This document shows positions 21,901 to 36,191 of a stretch of DNA of 64,000 nucleotides, in pieces. Origin of the DNA: Drosophila pseudoobscura (lineage: Eukaryota > Arthropoda > Insecta > Diptera > Drosophilidae); assembly GCF_009870125.1 (NCBI RefSeq), contig NC_046683.1, positions 59,783,869 to 59,847,868 of the forward strand. Reading direction: 5' to 3'. Both the position numbers and the translations under genes were made by a program. Within the stretch, counting starts at the first letter, position 1; each line of letters begins with the position of its first letter. Under the pieces are notes generated by a model, which made no database searches, was not told where the DNA came from, and worked only from the letters and a program-made list of their open reading frames with translations.

Positions 21901-24900
21901 CAACAAAATAGGCTACTAATTATTAAAATTGTTTAAAGAGGTTACATAAATAACAGTTAAACTTATGCGTTTCCTATAATCCAATTCGAAGTATATTAAT
22001 CCAAGCTAATACAATACAATTATTTGGTAATTTTATATTTATTCAAAAGTAACACTGAGAACATCGCAAAGAACTTGTGGATACCCGGGATGTGATTACT
22101 ATTCCATTTGGGATTTTACATCACAGACACGTCTGTTCAGAACCTTTAGCATCATGAGGACCTTTGGCATCCCAGGGTCCACAGCTGCCTTAAACAAGGC
22201 ACTCTCGTTTTGTGCATTGCATTTTCAGATATTCATTTGTACACAGTTTGTCCGGTAACTTGTCGAAGATCAACTAACCCTAGACCGAATTGCGTTCCCT
22301 TAGCGACAAGATTCTGCATCGATGTTGGCTCGCTAGAAACTGTCTAATGATTTCCGCATGGAAGTTTATTTGCTATTTCATCCTTTGCGTGCCATCCTGT
22401 TGGCTGATATCCTTTTCTTGGCCCGTGCTTCTGTGAGAACAGCATGCGGGAATTCCTCTTTTTCAATGTATCTATTACGCTCATGAAACTCTACTTCCCG
22501 GGTACACCCATCATCAAAATTTTACATTTATTTGATTTGATTGACTCATTAATAATAATTACTATTTATTATTTATTAGTTCCAATAGCGATTATTCGCT
22601 TGGGGGGACTCACAGAACAAGAGAGACCCACATACACATAAATAACAGCGAGTCTCTTTCTAGAGCTTATTTTTATGTACACCAAATGTCAAGCCTGTTA
22701 ACTCTCCAGACATTTTAGTCGATTTATCATTAATTTTAAGTTTCCTTTAAAACAAGATTCCCTTCCGCCCACCCCAAGGGACAGATCCACTTTCCCGTAA
22801 GACATTCAAGAAGGGAAAAGCGCTGCCTTGTAATGTCCCTTTCCCTGCCCTCCTTACTGAATGTCAAGTGACACTCGCTCGCTGTCATGCCAAAGTTTTG
22901 ACAGCGAAATTCAAATGCAAATAAAAGAAAATAAACACATAACTAAAGTGACATTGGGGCCTTTCCAATGAAAGATCAACAACGAGTACGAACCCATGTG
23001 AAGGACGGACTGCCACTTACCAGTTTCAGTTTGTGGTATCGGATAGAGCACGATGTTATGGCCGCAATTAAATTTGCACGAAAATAGCGGGTAGGGAGGG
23101 GCTTCTTACTTTTTTTTTTATTTTTTTCCCACTGCACCCATTGAGCCGTTAATGAGGGAGGAAAACTTTAGCCTGAGCGAATTTTCCAGCTAAATACATT
23201 TAGACTTTCCCGTAATTTTACTTTGTTGGAAACAACAATTGAAAGTTTGGGCGGAACAGAGTTCCCAGCCATTTAATCCTTTACCTACCGCTAATTAAGT
23301 TGATTAGCCCTGGTTAAATGAGAGGCTTTAAATGCTTCGCTAATTGAATTGAATTTTATGGTCCACCTTTTGACTGTTCCATTTCGCATTTGCTCGCCCT
23401 TCGATTCCAGTTTTCTGGATTCATCGCTGAAATATTAATCGCTTTGCACACTGGGCAGTTCTTTGGGGATTTATTTACACACGAATCGTTGTCCTGACAA
23501 CTATTTCAGTCGCGGTCTGTCGCATGGCCTCCAAAATTGGGGGTATATTGGGAGATTGGCAATTGGAACGTTTTCATTTCTCAAAGTCAAATATACGCAC
23601 ACAGATGGTACGAAACATAACCCTTCGAGTGCTTATTACTCTGTTCCCCTTGGTACTCCCCACTTTTATATGTTATTCTTTCGCTAACAAGTATGTCTTA
23701 CACAGTACACACACAGTCCATCTGCAAGCAATCCCATAATTTTTATTTGCCTTTCCATATTCCGTTGGCAGTGCAGACGAGTTTCAAATTAAAAATCTCA
23801 TAAAAGAAGAAAAGAAAGGAAAATAACACGGCCGACAAAGGATCCAGGAGCAGGTTAAAGGGAAAGCAAATAAATTACTTTCGGGTTCTCCTTCAAGAAT
23901 AATACCAAAGGTAAAGAGTTCTTTTTTACTTAAACCAAAAAACGGCGAAGGAAAATGGAACCTGCCTGTCGGAAGGGAGGGCGGCACACAAAACATGACA
24001 AATGTTGGTGTTTCATGAGGTTCTATATGGAGAACAGAACTTGTTTACTGCTCCTCAACAGCGAGCGAATTGCGCCTTGTGTCGGAACAGCCTGCAACCC
24101 TTTTCCTGATGCCGGAAAAAGGTCAGGGGTTTTCCCTCTTGTTTTTGAGTGCACGCGGTTTTCCATTCCTTTGAAGCAAAGTGACAAAACAAAGAGGCTC
24201 AATTAAAATTGGCTTACGATTTCCAGGAAGCATCCAGCCTCCAGCATCCACTGTATATAGGCCTCGTTCGCATGTGAAACATGTGTCTAATTTCTGTACA
24301 TTACGGCAGGGAGGTGGAGGTGTCATCAAAGCTGCTACCAGTGTTCTGGATGGTAGCAAGATTGATGCCAGGGCCTTGTTCCGCATAATTTACGTGCAGG
24401 ATTTATTGCTGACAAACTGCCAAACGTTAATGTGGATGCCTCTCCGACTTATGTCCTAATTATTTGGGCTTCTAGCTAGGGCTGTGTGTACTCCGAGTCC
24501 CTTTAAAGCCGCTTTGTGCTCGCAGATGTCCCCAGAAGCTGTTTATATTTAACGCTCTGTGGAATTTGTGAGCCCCAAATACTGTTATGACCATTTAATG
24601 CTGGTATCTGTAATTTGTCTCATAGGAATTGTCTCTATGAAGCTATGAAGTCAGTAGTTCATGAACAGACCACAATACTAATGTGCCCAACAGATTACTT
24701 GAAGCATTAAATATTCATTGAAATGGCTACATCTTTTATGGCCTCCTGCTCTTGATGTGTGAATTAGCTGCATTTGATATGCTAATTTTCTAATTGAAAG
24801 CTTATCTCCGTACAGGCACGACACGCTCGCATAAATCTCCATAAAATTTCCACTCTAATGAAAAGTTTATATCGGGTAAAGGCCACAATCCACACGGCGT

Positions 24901-26537
24901 ATACGTAATAAAGCGAGTGACAAACTGCCTTTTGGCTCTCGTCAAACATCAAGTTTCCCGAAATGTCGTTCTGCCTCTTTAAAATAAACACACGCATATA
25001 TTACCCTCCTCGGGGCTTGTCATATGCTATAAATCAGACAGAGTGCAGGGGGATCGGATCTGTGGCAGACAGGCTGGCATTCAGGCAGTGAGGCGAGGAA
25101 AGTCCTGTCAGCTTTTATGCCTTAACTTGTCTTAAAGTTGTCAATATTGTGGCTGTGTGTGGGGGAAAAAAATTTAAACATTTAATTCAAGGCTAGGAAA
25201 CTACCAAAGCAAATATGGCCATCACTTGGGCCATCTCACATGTGGTTTTCCCATAAGTTTTCCATTTCCTTTAGGAAAAGTTCTTCCGAATGAATGGCTA
25301 TAAAGAAAAGTTGGACATCCTTTGTTGCCATTGTAGCTGCTGGTGCTGTGACATGGAGTTGTCAAACTTTGCATGCTTCGGTCTCGTCTCATCAAATATG
25401 TATTTGGCTGGAAACCAGGGATAACTTCGATTGCACGCCAATCACGTTCGCCGAGGGGGCTTAGGTTTTGGGAATTCCATTTCACTTATGCTTTAATTAA
25501 ATTTTCACTTAAGCAGTCAAGACGCTTGGCAAATATTGCCATTGCCGCACTCAAGCGCTAATGGAAAACTCATTATCCTGCCAACAGACAGGACGCAGGA
25601 GCCAAGCGCAGTACGAGTAGTAGCCGCCATCTTAGCAATTAGATAGAGAGAACGTGGTCCCTTGCTATATGTGTGGATGTACATATATGTATGTACGCCC
25701 AAGTGAGCTGCTTATTGTCAATTGTGTGTATATCTGTGTGTATTCTTGTGGTGGTGCGAGAGTTGTGTGACTCCTCCTAATTGCCAGAGAACAACAACTT
25801 TAAACAGCCAAGTGGCTGGGAGCCAACTGTTGATTGCTGGTAAAACTGAAAGTACGACTATGTCGCCCCATTAGAATTTTCCCAGAATGCAACAGTCGAG
25901 AGGGGCACTTCCAAGAGAGCGCAAAACACTCAACATCTACTTGGAATTGTGTAGCTATTACAATTTTATTTGGCATAGAGTGCACTCCTCCATAACTAGC
26001 ACACAGATATTTCCATCGTTCGATTTAATTAACAGATTTTCTGTAATCTGGTAAAACATGCCATGTCATGTCCCGTGTGTGCATATGGCGGATGGATCGT
26101 TCTAATTAAATGGCCTCCGACCGCTCTCATGCTGGGCCAGAAATGTTCATTCGCCATTCAAAGGCCACGAGCGTTGGCCAGGCGGAAAACTGACAATTTG
26201 GAAAATTCCTGCAGCTGTTGCTGCAGGTTGCACAGCTTTTGGCCAGAAATTTATTGAAAAAGAGAAAAACATCAAACGTAGGATTTGCCAGCTCACAGCT
26301 CAAAGCACACTGCCGCTCTCGGCTGTTAATCATCAGTGTTTGTCCAGGAATTTGCTGGCTTCTCTGGAAATTTGATATTTGTCTAGCACACTTTGCAGTG
26401 CATGCCGCCACTTAGGAATCCATTAAGCCAGATATATATCTGACTTTGTAGCAAATTCCTCAGCTGCTGAAGTCACTGTAGTAACTGTTGTTGCCGCTGG
26501 ATTCTGCCTGGAGACTGTGTCAATATTTGAACTCAAA

Positions 26538-26629
26538 ATGCGACTCTGGACAAAAGTAATAACAGCTCTGGCTCTGGCTCCGGCTCTCAGTCTGGCTTCG
26601 ACATCGTTCCACTTTCACTTTGTTCATGT
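26538..26629 (+). other. Possible signal-peptide exon with splice donor (weak)
   Basis: An ATG opens a frame reading Met-Arg-Leu-Trp-Thr-Lys, then an Ala/Leu-rich hydrophobic run, then SLASTSFHFHFVH, directly followed by GTGAGT, a perfect donor. Without splicing it stops after 35 codons. The hydrophobic part comes from a GCTCTGGCT repeat, so it may be chance. No partner exon was found. Confidence 0.15.
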
Positions 26630-27820
26630 GAGTGTCCACCTTTGACCCTGCTGTGTTCAGTGTTCGCATCCTGGCATCATTGCATCATACCATCCTGGCT
26701 GGGGGGCTGCCAGACCAGTGCCATTTGCCAGCCGAGAGAAGCTAGATAGCTGTTTTGTGGATTGTGCGATTGTGCCACTGCAGCTGGTCCACACTTTGTA
26801 GTACCTGCTGTTGCAGTTGCCGGTGCCGTTGCCGTTGCTGTTGCTGCTTCTGCTGATGTTGTCAATGACAGTTCTGTGGCCATGGGCCCCACTCAATCCT
26901 AAAGCATTCATCCCTTGTTAGTCGGCCCTGCCCAGCCACACTACACCACCTGGGGGTTTAATTAAGAGTGCCACTTTGGTGGAGTGATTAAGTGGCTTTT
27001 AATCTCGCTGCTGCTACCTCTGCTCGTCTCCTGATGAACTTACGGCCAACAGTTGTCATTTCTGTTATTTTTTCTGACATTTATTTGCCAGTGGAAAGGT
27101 TTTTAATTAAGGCTTTAAATTATAATTCATGTATAATCAGCGGCCAACTAAAACCAGTTAGGACAGTGTCCATATTTGACTCCTTTTAGGGTCTCTGCTT
27201 CAGTCAGCATTTACCGAGAGTTAATTAAGTCTTGAAAGTCTGTGTGTGTTTTTTTAGGTTTTGTTTTTTCAGCATCCCTTTGACCTACGGCTGTCTGGAT
27301 GGGTGAAGCTTGAGCATTTGAATAATTATTGTAATTTCTCCAACTCCAGGGGCTTCCTTTGGATGCAGTGGTGCACAGTGCAGGGCCCTACTTTGAGCAC
27401 AGCCTACATTTCCATGGCATTCGCTAAAAGAATATCCCACTATAGTGCGAAATTCTATGCAAAGAAATAATTACAAAGGGGTTTGTTGTTCCCTTTATCT
27501 TCCTGAATCTCTGCTTCATTGGATTTACTTTGGGAAGCAGCTCTCTTTTGGAATCATTTTCCAAGAATGAGACTGGAGGAGCCGCCTCGGCAGGAAGTGC
27601 CAAATGAAATCCATGCGTCAGAACTGTCAAAGAGGAATGAATATGAATGCAATGCGTATTCTATTTCTTTGGAATTGTCCTTTTTATTCTCGCATCACAT
27701 CTCTCTCAAACATTTGTAAAAATATCTCATTTCTGAATAAAATTCCTCCGGGAATTGTTGGCTAAAATCTAGATTGGGTGGGGGGGGATGGGAAATGCTG
27801 GTTCCTTGCATAATCCAAAC

Positions 27821-29794
27821 TCAGTATTGGATTTCTGCCATCTCCACCGAATCCAAAGTAATTATTTGCTTTGTCACCTGCAGCTCTCCATTCCCCGAGT
27901 CCATATCCAGCTCCGGTTCCGCCACACTGGAGCCTGGCTGGTCCGAAAGGTGACCATTGCTGTGGCCTGTGGATTGGGGTGTTTAAAGGTGCACAAGAGA
28001 GAGTATTTTTACATGCTTAGATAATTGAAAATACCCGTGGGTAGACCACAAATCGACCATAAGTCGGTTACCTGCTCGGGACTGCTGCTCCTCCTCCTCG
28101 GTGATGGTGGAGAAGTTCGTCAATCGCTGGGATGTTATCAGGGGACTTGCGGCACCCAGCATACGGCGCGACTGGCGCTTACCATTTCCGGATCCGTCCC
28201 CCAGGAGCTGGGCCTGATGCTGCAGCTGTTGCTGTTGGTGCTGTTGCTGGGTTTTGCTCAGTTTTTCTGCTGCTGTGAATACCACAACAGGCTTGTGTAT
28301 GCATGCGGAAGGGAACGTTGCGATTGGATGGATGGAGTCGAGCTTAGCATACTTGGGGGCCGTACAACACATTCACATAACACTTACCGATGTGGTGGGG
28401 TTCTCCTGCTGCTCCGATCGTTGGTCCCGATAGGCCTGATACTGGGAGATGACGCACAGCAGACAGTAGAGCTGAAGGGGGGATAAATATCTACCGAGTG
28501 TTAGTAAGAGCTAGAGTCCGCGATGGGTCGGCTTACATTGAGGCACAGGATGAAGAAGTCTATGGTGAAGATAAAGCCCACAATTGGATCGAATATGACG
28601 CGCCGGGAGAGGGTCAGGTGTACCAGGTGGGAGCACTCGATGAGCAGGTCGGCCAGCATGAAGCAGATCCAGGGTATCAGCAATTGACGCTTGTTCTGCA
28701 ATCGGCCAATAAAGGTGATGCCTCGGGCGGCGATACATATGTAAGTTCACATTTCCACTCACCCGACGGAGACCTACTATCATCAGTCCCGAGGATAGCA
28801 CCATCAGCACGGAGCAAAACAGAAAGAAAACGTTGAATATCACAGTCACTGAAAAAAGAGCATAAATCACACGTAATTTAACCGCTCTCGATTGTCTGGT
28901 CGTGGGGGAGGGGTTCCGGGAGTGTAACCTCACCTACAGTCACATCCCCCTTCTCCAGCATACTCTCGCCCGCGGGCTCTGAACGTTGGCCCAACAGGAA
29001 CTCCTGTTCCTCGCGCAGGTAGAACAGGAACATTAACGTCGAGAAGCCAAAGTAAATCTGTATTGTATATAAAAAGGAGGCATCAACTTTGGTGTAACGA
29101 ATCCCCTTTAAGTGACAATTGACTGTTGTAATTGCTCGCGTTGCATGAAACTTGACTTGAATGGGTGTTATAATAATATATTTGCTTAAGGAATTTGCGT
29201 AACACACGTACTGGCGGTTTTCGATTAAGAGGTAAGAAAAAATGTCAAGGATTTTTGGATTAAAGCTAAGCCCTTATGATACATACCATTCCATTCATTC
29301 AATCATTTTTAAAGTTGTTTGAATTGATTGCTAAACGATTTACTACAGAAAAATATATAGTTTTTTCTGATAATTATGGTACGTGTACAGTTATAATGAA
29401 ATTGTACTACAAGAACTCTTCAAACTTGGAGTTTTTCCCTAAGTAGACATGAAGCTTCCCTACTGGAATTTTTAGACTTTGCTAAATTGTTTACAAGAAT
29501 AGCTTACGGGTTCTTCTTGAATATATTAATATTATAATCTAAGACAAATTTTCCTTAAGCTATGGGCTATGGGCTTAAATCCTTAAATGTTTTTCGAACT
29601 CCCAAAAAGATTCTTCTAAATTCTTTGGAATTTATGAAGCACTGGTATGTTTTTATTTGAATCATTCTCATTTGAATATTGGAAATTATTCAGAAATATG
29701 TACACATGTGTGCACCTACCAATGTATAGATGGCACAGGCAAAGCTGCCCATCCGCACATTCTTCCAGAAGCAACAAGACTCCAAGATGGCCAT
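27821..29794 (-). CDS. Four-membrane-segment protein, LAPTM/pasiflora-like
   Basis: Predicted tetraspanning membrane protein of about 297 aa. The exons are 29794-29720, 29057-28934, 28848-28763, 28695-28537, 28471-28388, 28291-28073 or -28072 and 27966-27821. It starts MAILESCCFWKNVRMGS, like the Cys-rich start of LAPTM proteins. Helices follow around FACAIYTLIYFGF, VTVIFNVFFLFCSVLMVL, LIPWICFMLADLLI and VGFIFTIDFFILCLN-LYCLL. The cytoplasmic tail is Gln-rich (KTQQQHQQQQ) and ends SVEMAEIQY. The first five exons are firm. The acceptor of exon 6 is not: the acceptor used here (CACAAG) keeps the frame open, while the stronger-looking TTCACAG site would end the protein after four more residues. 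The last exon is read through to its stop at 27821. The family call is tentative; Drosophila pasiflora proteins have a similar plan. Confidence 0.65.
29058..29719 (-). other. Intron 1 of the four-membrane-segment gene
   Basis: This 662-nt AT-rich intron holds no recognisable element. Confidence 0.6.
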
Positions 29795-30854
29795 CTTTGA
29801 GTGCTGTGTCTCTCACTTCACTTTCTCCGGGATAACAACATTTCAAGAGGACCAGGGGGAGAACGGCAGCCGCCACTTTCACTGCGACTTTCCACACTTT
29901 CGCTTGAGGGGGCACTTTGTCTGTTTCCCGCCAAACGGATAATTTTTCTTAGTAGAGTTGTTTTTCTTTTCGGCTTCTTTATTTATTTTTGGTTTTTCTT
30001 GGTTTGTTTTTTGGTTCACCCCCTCGGCAGATAAATCTGTCTAAGATATTTTGTGGCCTGGCATAGCCGCTGCCTCGCTTATCGTTGGACACTGACACAT
30101 AATTCCATTCACAAGACAAACAGATTTATGACACTGATTTATGTGGCACGACCGGGCATATTTATGCGGCCAGAAGTGTTGGACCTCAGGACGAATTGCT
30201 CCGCAGCGAACCGTTGCCATCGAAAGTCGCGTCAGGACTGAGACGTGCCTCCTTGTGGGGCCAAGAATTGTGGCTCCGATTTCGAAAAATCCCATCGCTT
30301 TTATGAATGAAAGCTCCAAAACGATAGGTGAGTAGGTAGTGTCAGGGGCAGACGCATGCGCTGCCACCGAAACGAACAGCAACAGGCGGTTACGGTCGCA
30401 CATTACGGTCGTCTGTGGCTTTGGCTGTGGCCCACCGAAGTGGCCACCGAAGTTGCCTTCAGGTCGCTTCGAAACTGTGCTGGCATTGCCAATACCACTA
30501 ATTACTGCCAAGAATTAGCTCTCGAATGGATTTGTGAACGCGTTTAATTATCATCAAGAGTGCTCTGCAGGAGGTCCGATGAATCTGCGATGAGTCAGCC
30601 GCAGGTCTTGTGCTGGCGCCGGTGAGTCGGCGGGTTTGTGTGCTCCACTTGTGGAAATGATAAGGATAGGGAGTCGATGCAGTGGCCTGTAATGGTTCAA
30701 AGTCATCCCGATTAAAGGATATTCAGGGGGTAGGGGGTAGCGTAACATCAAACTATTAAGAGACTAATCCGTTGCTTTAAGGTCAAAGGTTCCTCATTAA
30801 TAATCAAAGAGTCGAGCTCTATTTGTCATTTTAGAGAAATAGTCTCACCCAAAT
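29795..30854. promoter_or_regulatory. Divergent spacer, four-membrane-segment gene / SLC22 gene
   Basis: About 1 kb between two divergent genes, so both promoters should lie here. A T-rich stretch at 29940-30030 is next to the minus gene. No coding signal or core motif could be assigned with confidence. Confidence 0.45.
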
Positions 30855-33050
30855 ATGAAAAATAATAATAATCACCCGAATAAGGACAAAGACAATAAAG
30901 ATGGCAAAAAATCAAATAGGAGCGAAGCATCCATTAAAAGTTCGCCGTAAGCCATAACATCATTTAGAAATAAGTCCCAATCCATACAAATCGCATTCAA
31001 ATAGATCAAGAAGCACTGCGGATAAAGGCCTACAGGCTGGTGGAACGTTGGAAGAACTTCGAGTGAAATATAACGAAAATATCAGTGGGAATCTTAGTTC
31101 TCATTCTAGTGGTTCAAGGTCGGGTATCTTATCGGCACGAAGCTCAATATATGTGGATCTCGGACAATTCCTTGACTTCGACGATCTGCTGCCGATGATT
31201 GGGGAGTTTGGACTGTTTCAGAAGCTTCTTTTCCTGTTCATGATACCCTTCACCTTCATAGCTGCCTTTGTGTATTTGGGTCAGATATTCATGACGCTGG
31301 CACCGCATAATTTTTACTGTCTTGTGCCTGAGCTGTCGGTTGTAACGGACGAGGCAGAACGCAAGGAGCTCTCAATACCCCGGGAGGAGGATGGCTCCTT
31401 CAGCCACTGTTTGATGTACGATGCCAACTACACGGCCATCCACTTCGCGTTCAACCGCAGCATATTTCTGAATTCGACATGGCCAACGATTCCCTGCAAA
31501 AATGGCTATGTCTTCGATACGGTGGAAATGCCCTTCCGCACAGCCACCATGGAGTTTGGGTGGGTCTGCGATAGCCAATACTATGCCACCATTGCCCAGA
31601 TGATCTTCTTTTTGGGATCGATTCTGGGTGGTCTGGGCTACGGACGCTTTGCCGATCTGTGTGGCCGCCTATCGGCTTTGGTTAGCAGCTGTTTCCTCGC
31701 CCTGATCGGAAGTCTCTTCACCTCGATTACCACAAACTTTGCGGGCTTTGCTGCTACGCGATTACTCGTGGGTGCCTCCTACGATACTTGTTTCACCATG
31801 ATCTACATACTCGGTAAGCAGAGTTCACAGCAATTCTTAGGTGCATTCTAACCTCCGTTCAATTACCAGTCCTCGAGTATGTGGGTCCGAAGTATCGCAC
31901 CTTTGTGGCCAACATGTCCCTGGCCATCTTCTACGCACCCTTCACCATGCTGATGCCCTGGCTGGCCCTGGGCTTCTCATATTGGCGAGTATTTTCGGCC
32001 ATGTGTGCCATTCCTATTTGCCTGTCGCTGCTCTCCTTCTGGCTATTGCCCGAATCAGCGCGGTGGCTGGTGTCGGTCGGTCAGATCGACAATGCCGTGG
32101 ACCTGTTGAAGCGGGTGGCACGTAGGAATAACAAGTCGGTGCCTCCCGTCGTCTTTGAGCACTTCAAGTTCAGTTGCCAGCAGTTCTACAAGGAAGAGTT
32201 GCAGGGCCGAAGTTTCACCATTTGCTCGATCTTCAAGAAGGGGCGCATGGCTCGCTATATGGTCCTTATGATCTTGATTTGGATGGCCATATCGCTGGTC
32301 TACGACGGACATGTGCGGGCTGCCAGTGTCCTGGACAGTCACAATGTCTTTGTTTTCTTCACCATTGCTTGCGCCACCGAGTTGCCGGGTAACATTCTGG
32401 TGATCCTCACTCTGGATCGCTTCGGACGTCGTTGGTGCGCCTTTGTCTTTACGTTCTTGAGCGGAATCTTCAGCCTCGTAGCTGCCTGTATGAGCAAACC
32501 GAAGCATATGCTGGGAGCAGCGTTGGCTGGACGCTTCTTCGCCAACATCTGCTACAACATCGGACTCCAGTGGGCGGCCGAGGTGCTGCCGACGGTGGTG
32601 CGAGCACAGGGCGTGTCCTTTATTCATACGATGGGCTATGTGTCTATGCTAATGTCGCCACCGGTCGTCTTTCTCTCCCAAGTTTCCTCCTCCCTCATGC
32701 TGATCATTCTGGGCGTCCTTGGACTGCTGGGCGGAATCCTCGCACTCTTTCTACCTGAGACCCTCAACCATGATCTCCCCCAGACGCTCAGCGACGGCGC
32801 CGAGTTCGGAAGGGAGCAGCGTATCTGGCATGGGCCCTGCTGTGGTCCAGGCTCGAAGCGGGTCAAAAGACCCCAACGCCTATGGCATCAGGGCTCCAGC
32901 CTGCGGACGATTTCGCGTGATGAGTTCCGTTCCACCAAAATGCATCGAGTGGCGAGGATAGCCCCGCGAAAGACACATATTTCCAGCCAAGACACGCTAG
33001 ACACAGAGAAAACGATCCAAACGTACACATTTGAACATGCTAAAAACTGA
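30855..33050 (+). CDS. SLC22-type organic cation/anion transporter (gene 1)
   Basis: Major-facilitator plasma-membrane transporter of the SLC22 (organic ion) family, 693 aa; substrate unknown (fly counterpart perhaps CG10486, from memory). The exons are 30855-30946, 31005-31813 and 31870-33050. Exon 1 is inferred: the main frame has no ATG of its own upstream, and a 58-nt GT-AG intron joins it to an Asn/Lys/Ser-rich leader starting MKNNNNHPNKDK. Domain landmarks are helix 1 (LLFLFMIPFTFIAAFVYLGQ), a large extracellular loop with NYT and NST glycosylation sites, the MFS signature GRFADLCGR, PESARWLVSVG after helix 6, and PETLNHDLPQT after helix 12. The tail of about 90 residues is basic and longer than usual. 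A polyadenylation signal AATAAA lies at 33110-33115. Confidence 0.88.
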
Positions 33051-33109
33051 AGTCCGAACGTTGGGATGCCCTGGAAGAATACTTAGGGTTCTTGGGGTAA
33101 TCGCAATTG

Positions 33110-33115
33110 AATAAA
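33110..33115 (+). terminator. Polyadenylation signal of SLC22 gene 1
   Basis: AATAAA 60 nt after the stop. The 316-bp spacer 33051-33366 up to the next gene holds this and little else. Confidence 0.6.
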
Positions 33116-33366
33116 AACATCTATTGGTTATTTCTTGTCCGTTTATTGTTCAATGAATCTGTGTTGCTCTGGGTTGGAAATTCAAATTCTGATTCTGATT
33201 CGAATTCGTATTTTGCATTTCTTCAGTTAAATAAACGCAACTCGTCTGGCATGACCAATGCATCGGTTCCAAGTTAAAGTATTGTGAAATGTTCGCCCCT
33301 ACCCAGGCATTCGTTGAGGCACAGTCAGTTGCGATTGTGGCTCATACGTAGCAGACCCTCGCTTCG

Positions 33367-34510
33367 ATGCTAGCTTGGATTGTGACGGGTGTGTGCCTGT
33401 TCTATTTACTCGTCAATTTCCTGCTGCTGCATTGGGCAGGTGTGAAGCCTTTGGCCCGGTTCATTAACGATGAGAATCACTTGAATGCCACGCTGGCAAG
33501 ACTACTAAAGCCGCGCTGGCCCGGCAGCTTGGGACACTCGCAGGTGCGCGATTTTCTGTTGCAGGAGCTACTGGATCTGGGATTCCACACGGACCGAGAC
33601 GAGTTTGTCGATGGCGTGGCCTTTACCAACGTGATGGGCACTATCAACCCGGAGGCACCGAATTTCCTGCTGCTCTGCTGTCACTACGATACGGTGAACT
33701 TGACCGATGTAGAGGGTTACTTGGGAGCCACCGATGGGGCCGTATCTTGTGCGATTCTCCTAAACATGGCCAAGACTCTGGGCCCCTATTTGAGGGAGGA
33801 GCTGCGCAAGCGATTAGATATTGGTTTGGCGGTATGTTTAGTGACTCCATGATATCTTATTTGGTATTTTGAAGATTAATGTTCCTTAAAGCTGGTATTT
33901 TTTGATGGCCATGAGCCAATGCCGACAGATCGCAAAGATTCTAGTGCCCTGCGAGGATCAAAGCGATTTGTCCGAATGGAGACTCTGCCTTTGGAGAGCA
34001 TTGTAAGTTGTTTAAACCGGAATCGACAGGAGGTAAACGAGAAGATCTTCCTATTCCCCTTAGGAATTGGCTATTGCCTTGAACTTCATTGGTGCTCCTG
34101 CCCAGGCATACATGAGTCACTACGATAACACTTATATGCTTCACAATCGCCTGGCGGAGATTGAACTGGATTTGCGGGGATCGAGACAGCTGGCCCCGTG
34201 CCATTTGTTATTCCAAAAATTAAAGGACCACGACACTGATCTGCCCGACGATCACTATCCATTTCTCGATGAAGGTAACTTGGTCTATTAATTGATTATC
34301 GAATGCATAGAATCTTCCTGTGTCTGGCCAGGTGTCCCAGTGATTCATCTGGCTCCCTACAGATACCCCCAAGTATGGCATACTGCCGCGGACAATGCGG
34401 CGCATTTGCACTGGCCAACTGTTCTCAATATGAACTCAATAATTCGCCAATTTGTGCACGAATACTTGGAGAATCATGATGATGATACCACGTACCGTCT
34501 GGATAGTTAA
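33367..34510 (+). CDS. Glutaminyl cyclase-like protein, probably catalytically dead
   Basis: M28-fold protein of the glutaminyl-peptide cyclotransferase family, 321 aa. The exons are 33367-33831, 33892-34002, 34064-34274 and 34332-34510. An N-terminal hydrophobic segment (residues 2-22) looks like a signal anchor. Zinc-site residues are kept: Asp123 in GATDGAV, Glu163 and His279 in VWHTAADN. The residue that acts as general base in human QC (Glu201 of DGEE) is His162 here (FFDGHEP). The Asp of LLDLIGA (human Asp248) is Asn199 (ALNFIGA), and the Trp after DGEEA is missing along with the loop DS-YGS-HLA. It should bind zinc and perhaps peptide but not cyclise well. It lies in tandem just upstream of an intact copy. 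A polyadenylation signal is at 34538-34543. Confidence 0.88.
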
Positions 34511-34537
34511 GTGTTGAGTGTTTGGCTTCTGTATAGT

Positions 34538-34543
34538 AATAAA
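34538..34543 (+). terminator. Polyadenylation signal of the QC-like gene
   Basis: AATAAA 28 nt after the stop, inside the 379-bp spacer before the second cyclase gene. The spacer also has three CCTCCAAAG copies near 34825-34880. Confidence 0.6.
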
Positions 34544-34889
34544 CCGCATCTAAATTGATCTGATTAATTCAAACAATTTTATTGATCTCTATTTAACGTT
34601 AATCAAGGTCATATGGCGGAGTGGGTTCGCGTACTAGCTAAAAGCTGCCCAGCTCAAAAGCTCCTCTTCTCTCCCACCATTCATTCTCTCTCATCAACCA
34701 AGGCCCCAAGCTTTCGTTATAGTTTGCCCGCCAAAGAGACAAAAACATAATCGAAAAGCCACAGCAAAATCATAAAGCGGTAAAGATTGTTTTTCTGGCG
34801 TCGGTCCAAGTCACTGCGACGCCAACCTCCAAAGCGCCAACAAGCGCCAACCTCCAAAGCTGTAGATTTCCGACCTCCAAAGCTTACAG

Positions 34890-36191
<1,302 letters not shown>

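Larger units (their letters stand above)
17823..27820. other. 10-kb stretch without a recognised gene
   Basis: No frame over about 115 codons and none with recognisable protein content. It is AT-rich with scattered CTG/TTG-rich runs (20355-20450, 26800-26860), a small double tandem duplication (18901-18958) and CATATATGTATG runs. It could be a regulatory region for flanking genes or introns of an unseen gene. One weak signal-peptide-like frame is listed separately. Confidence 0.5.
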
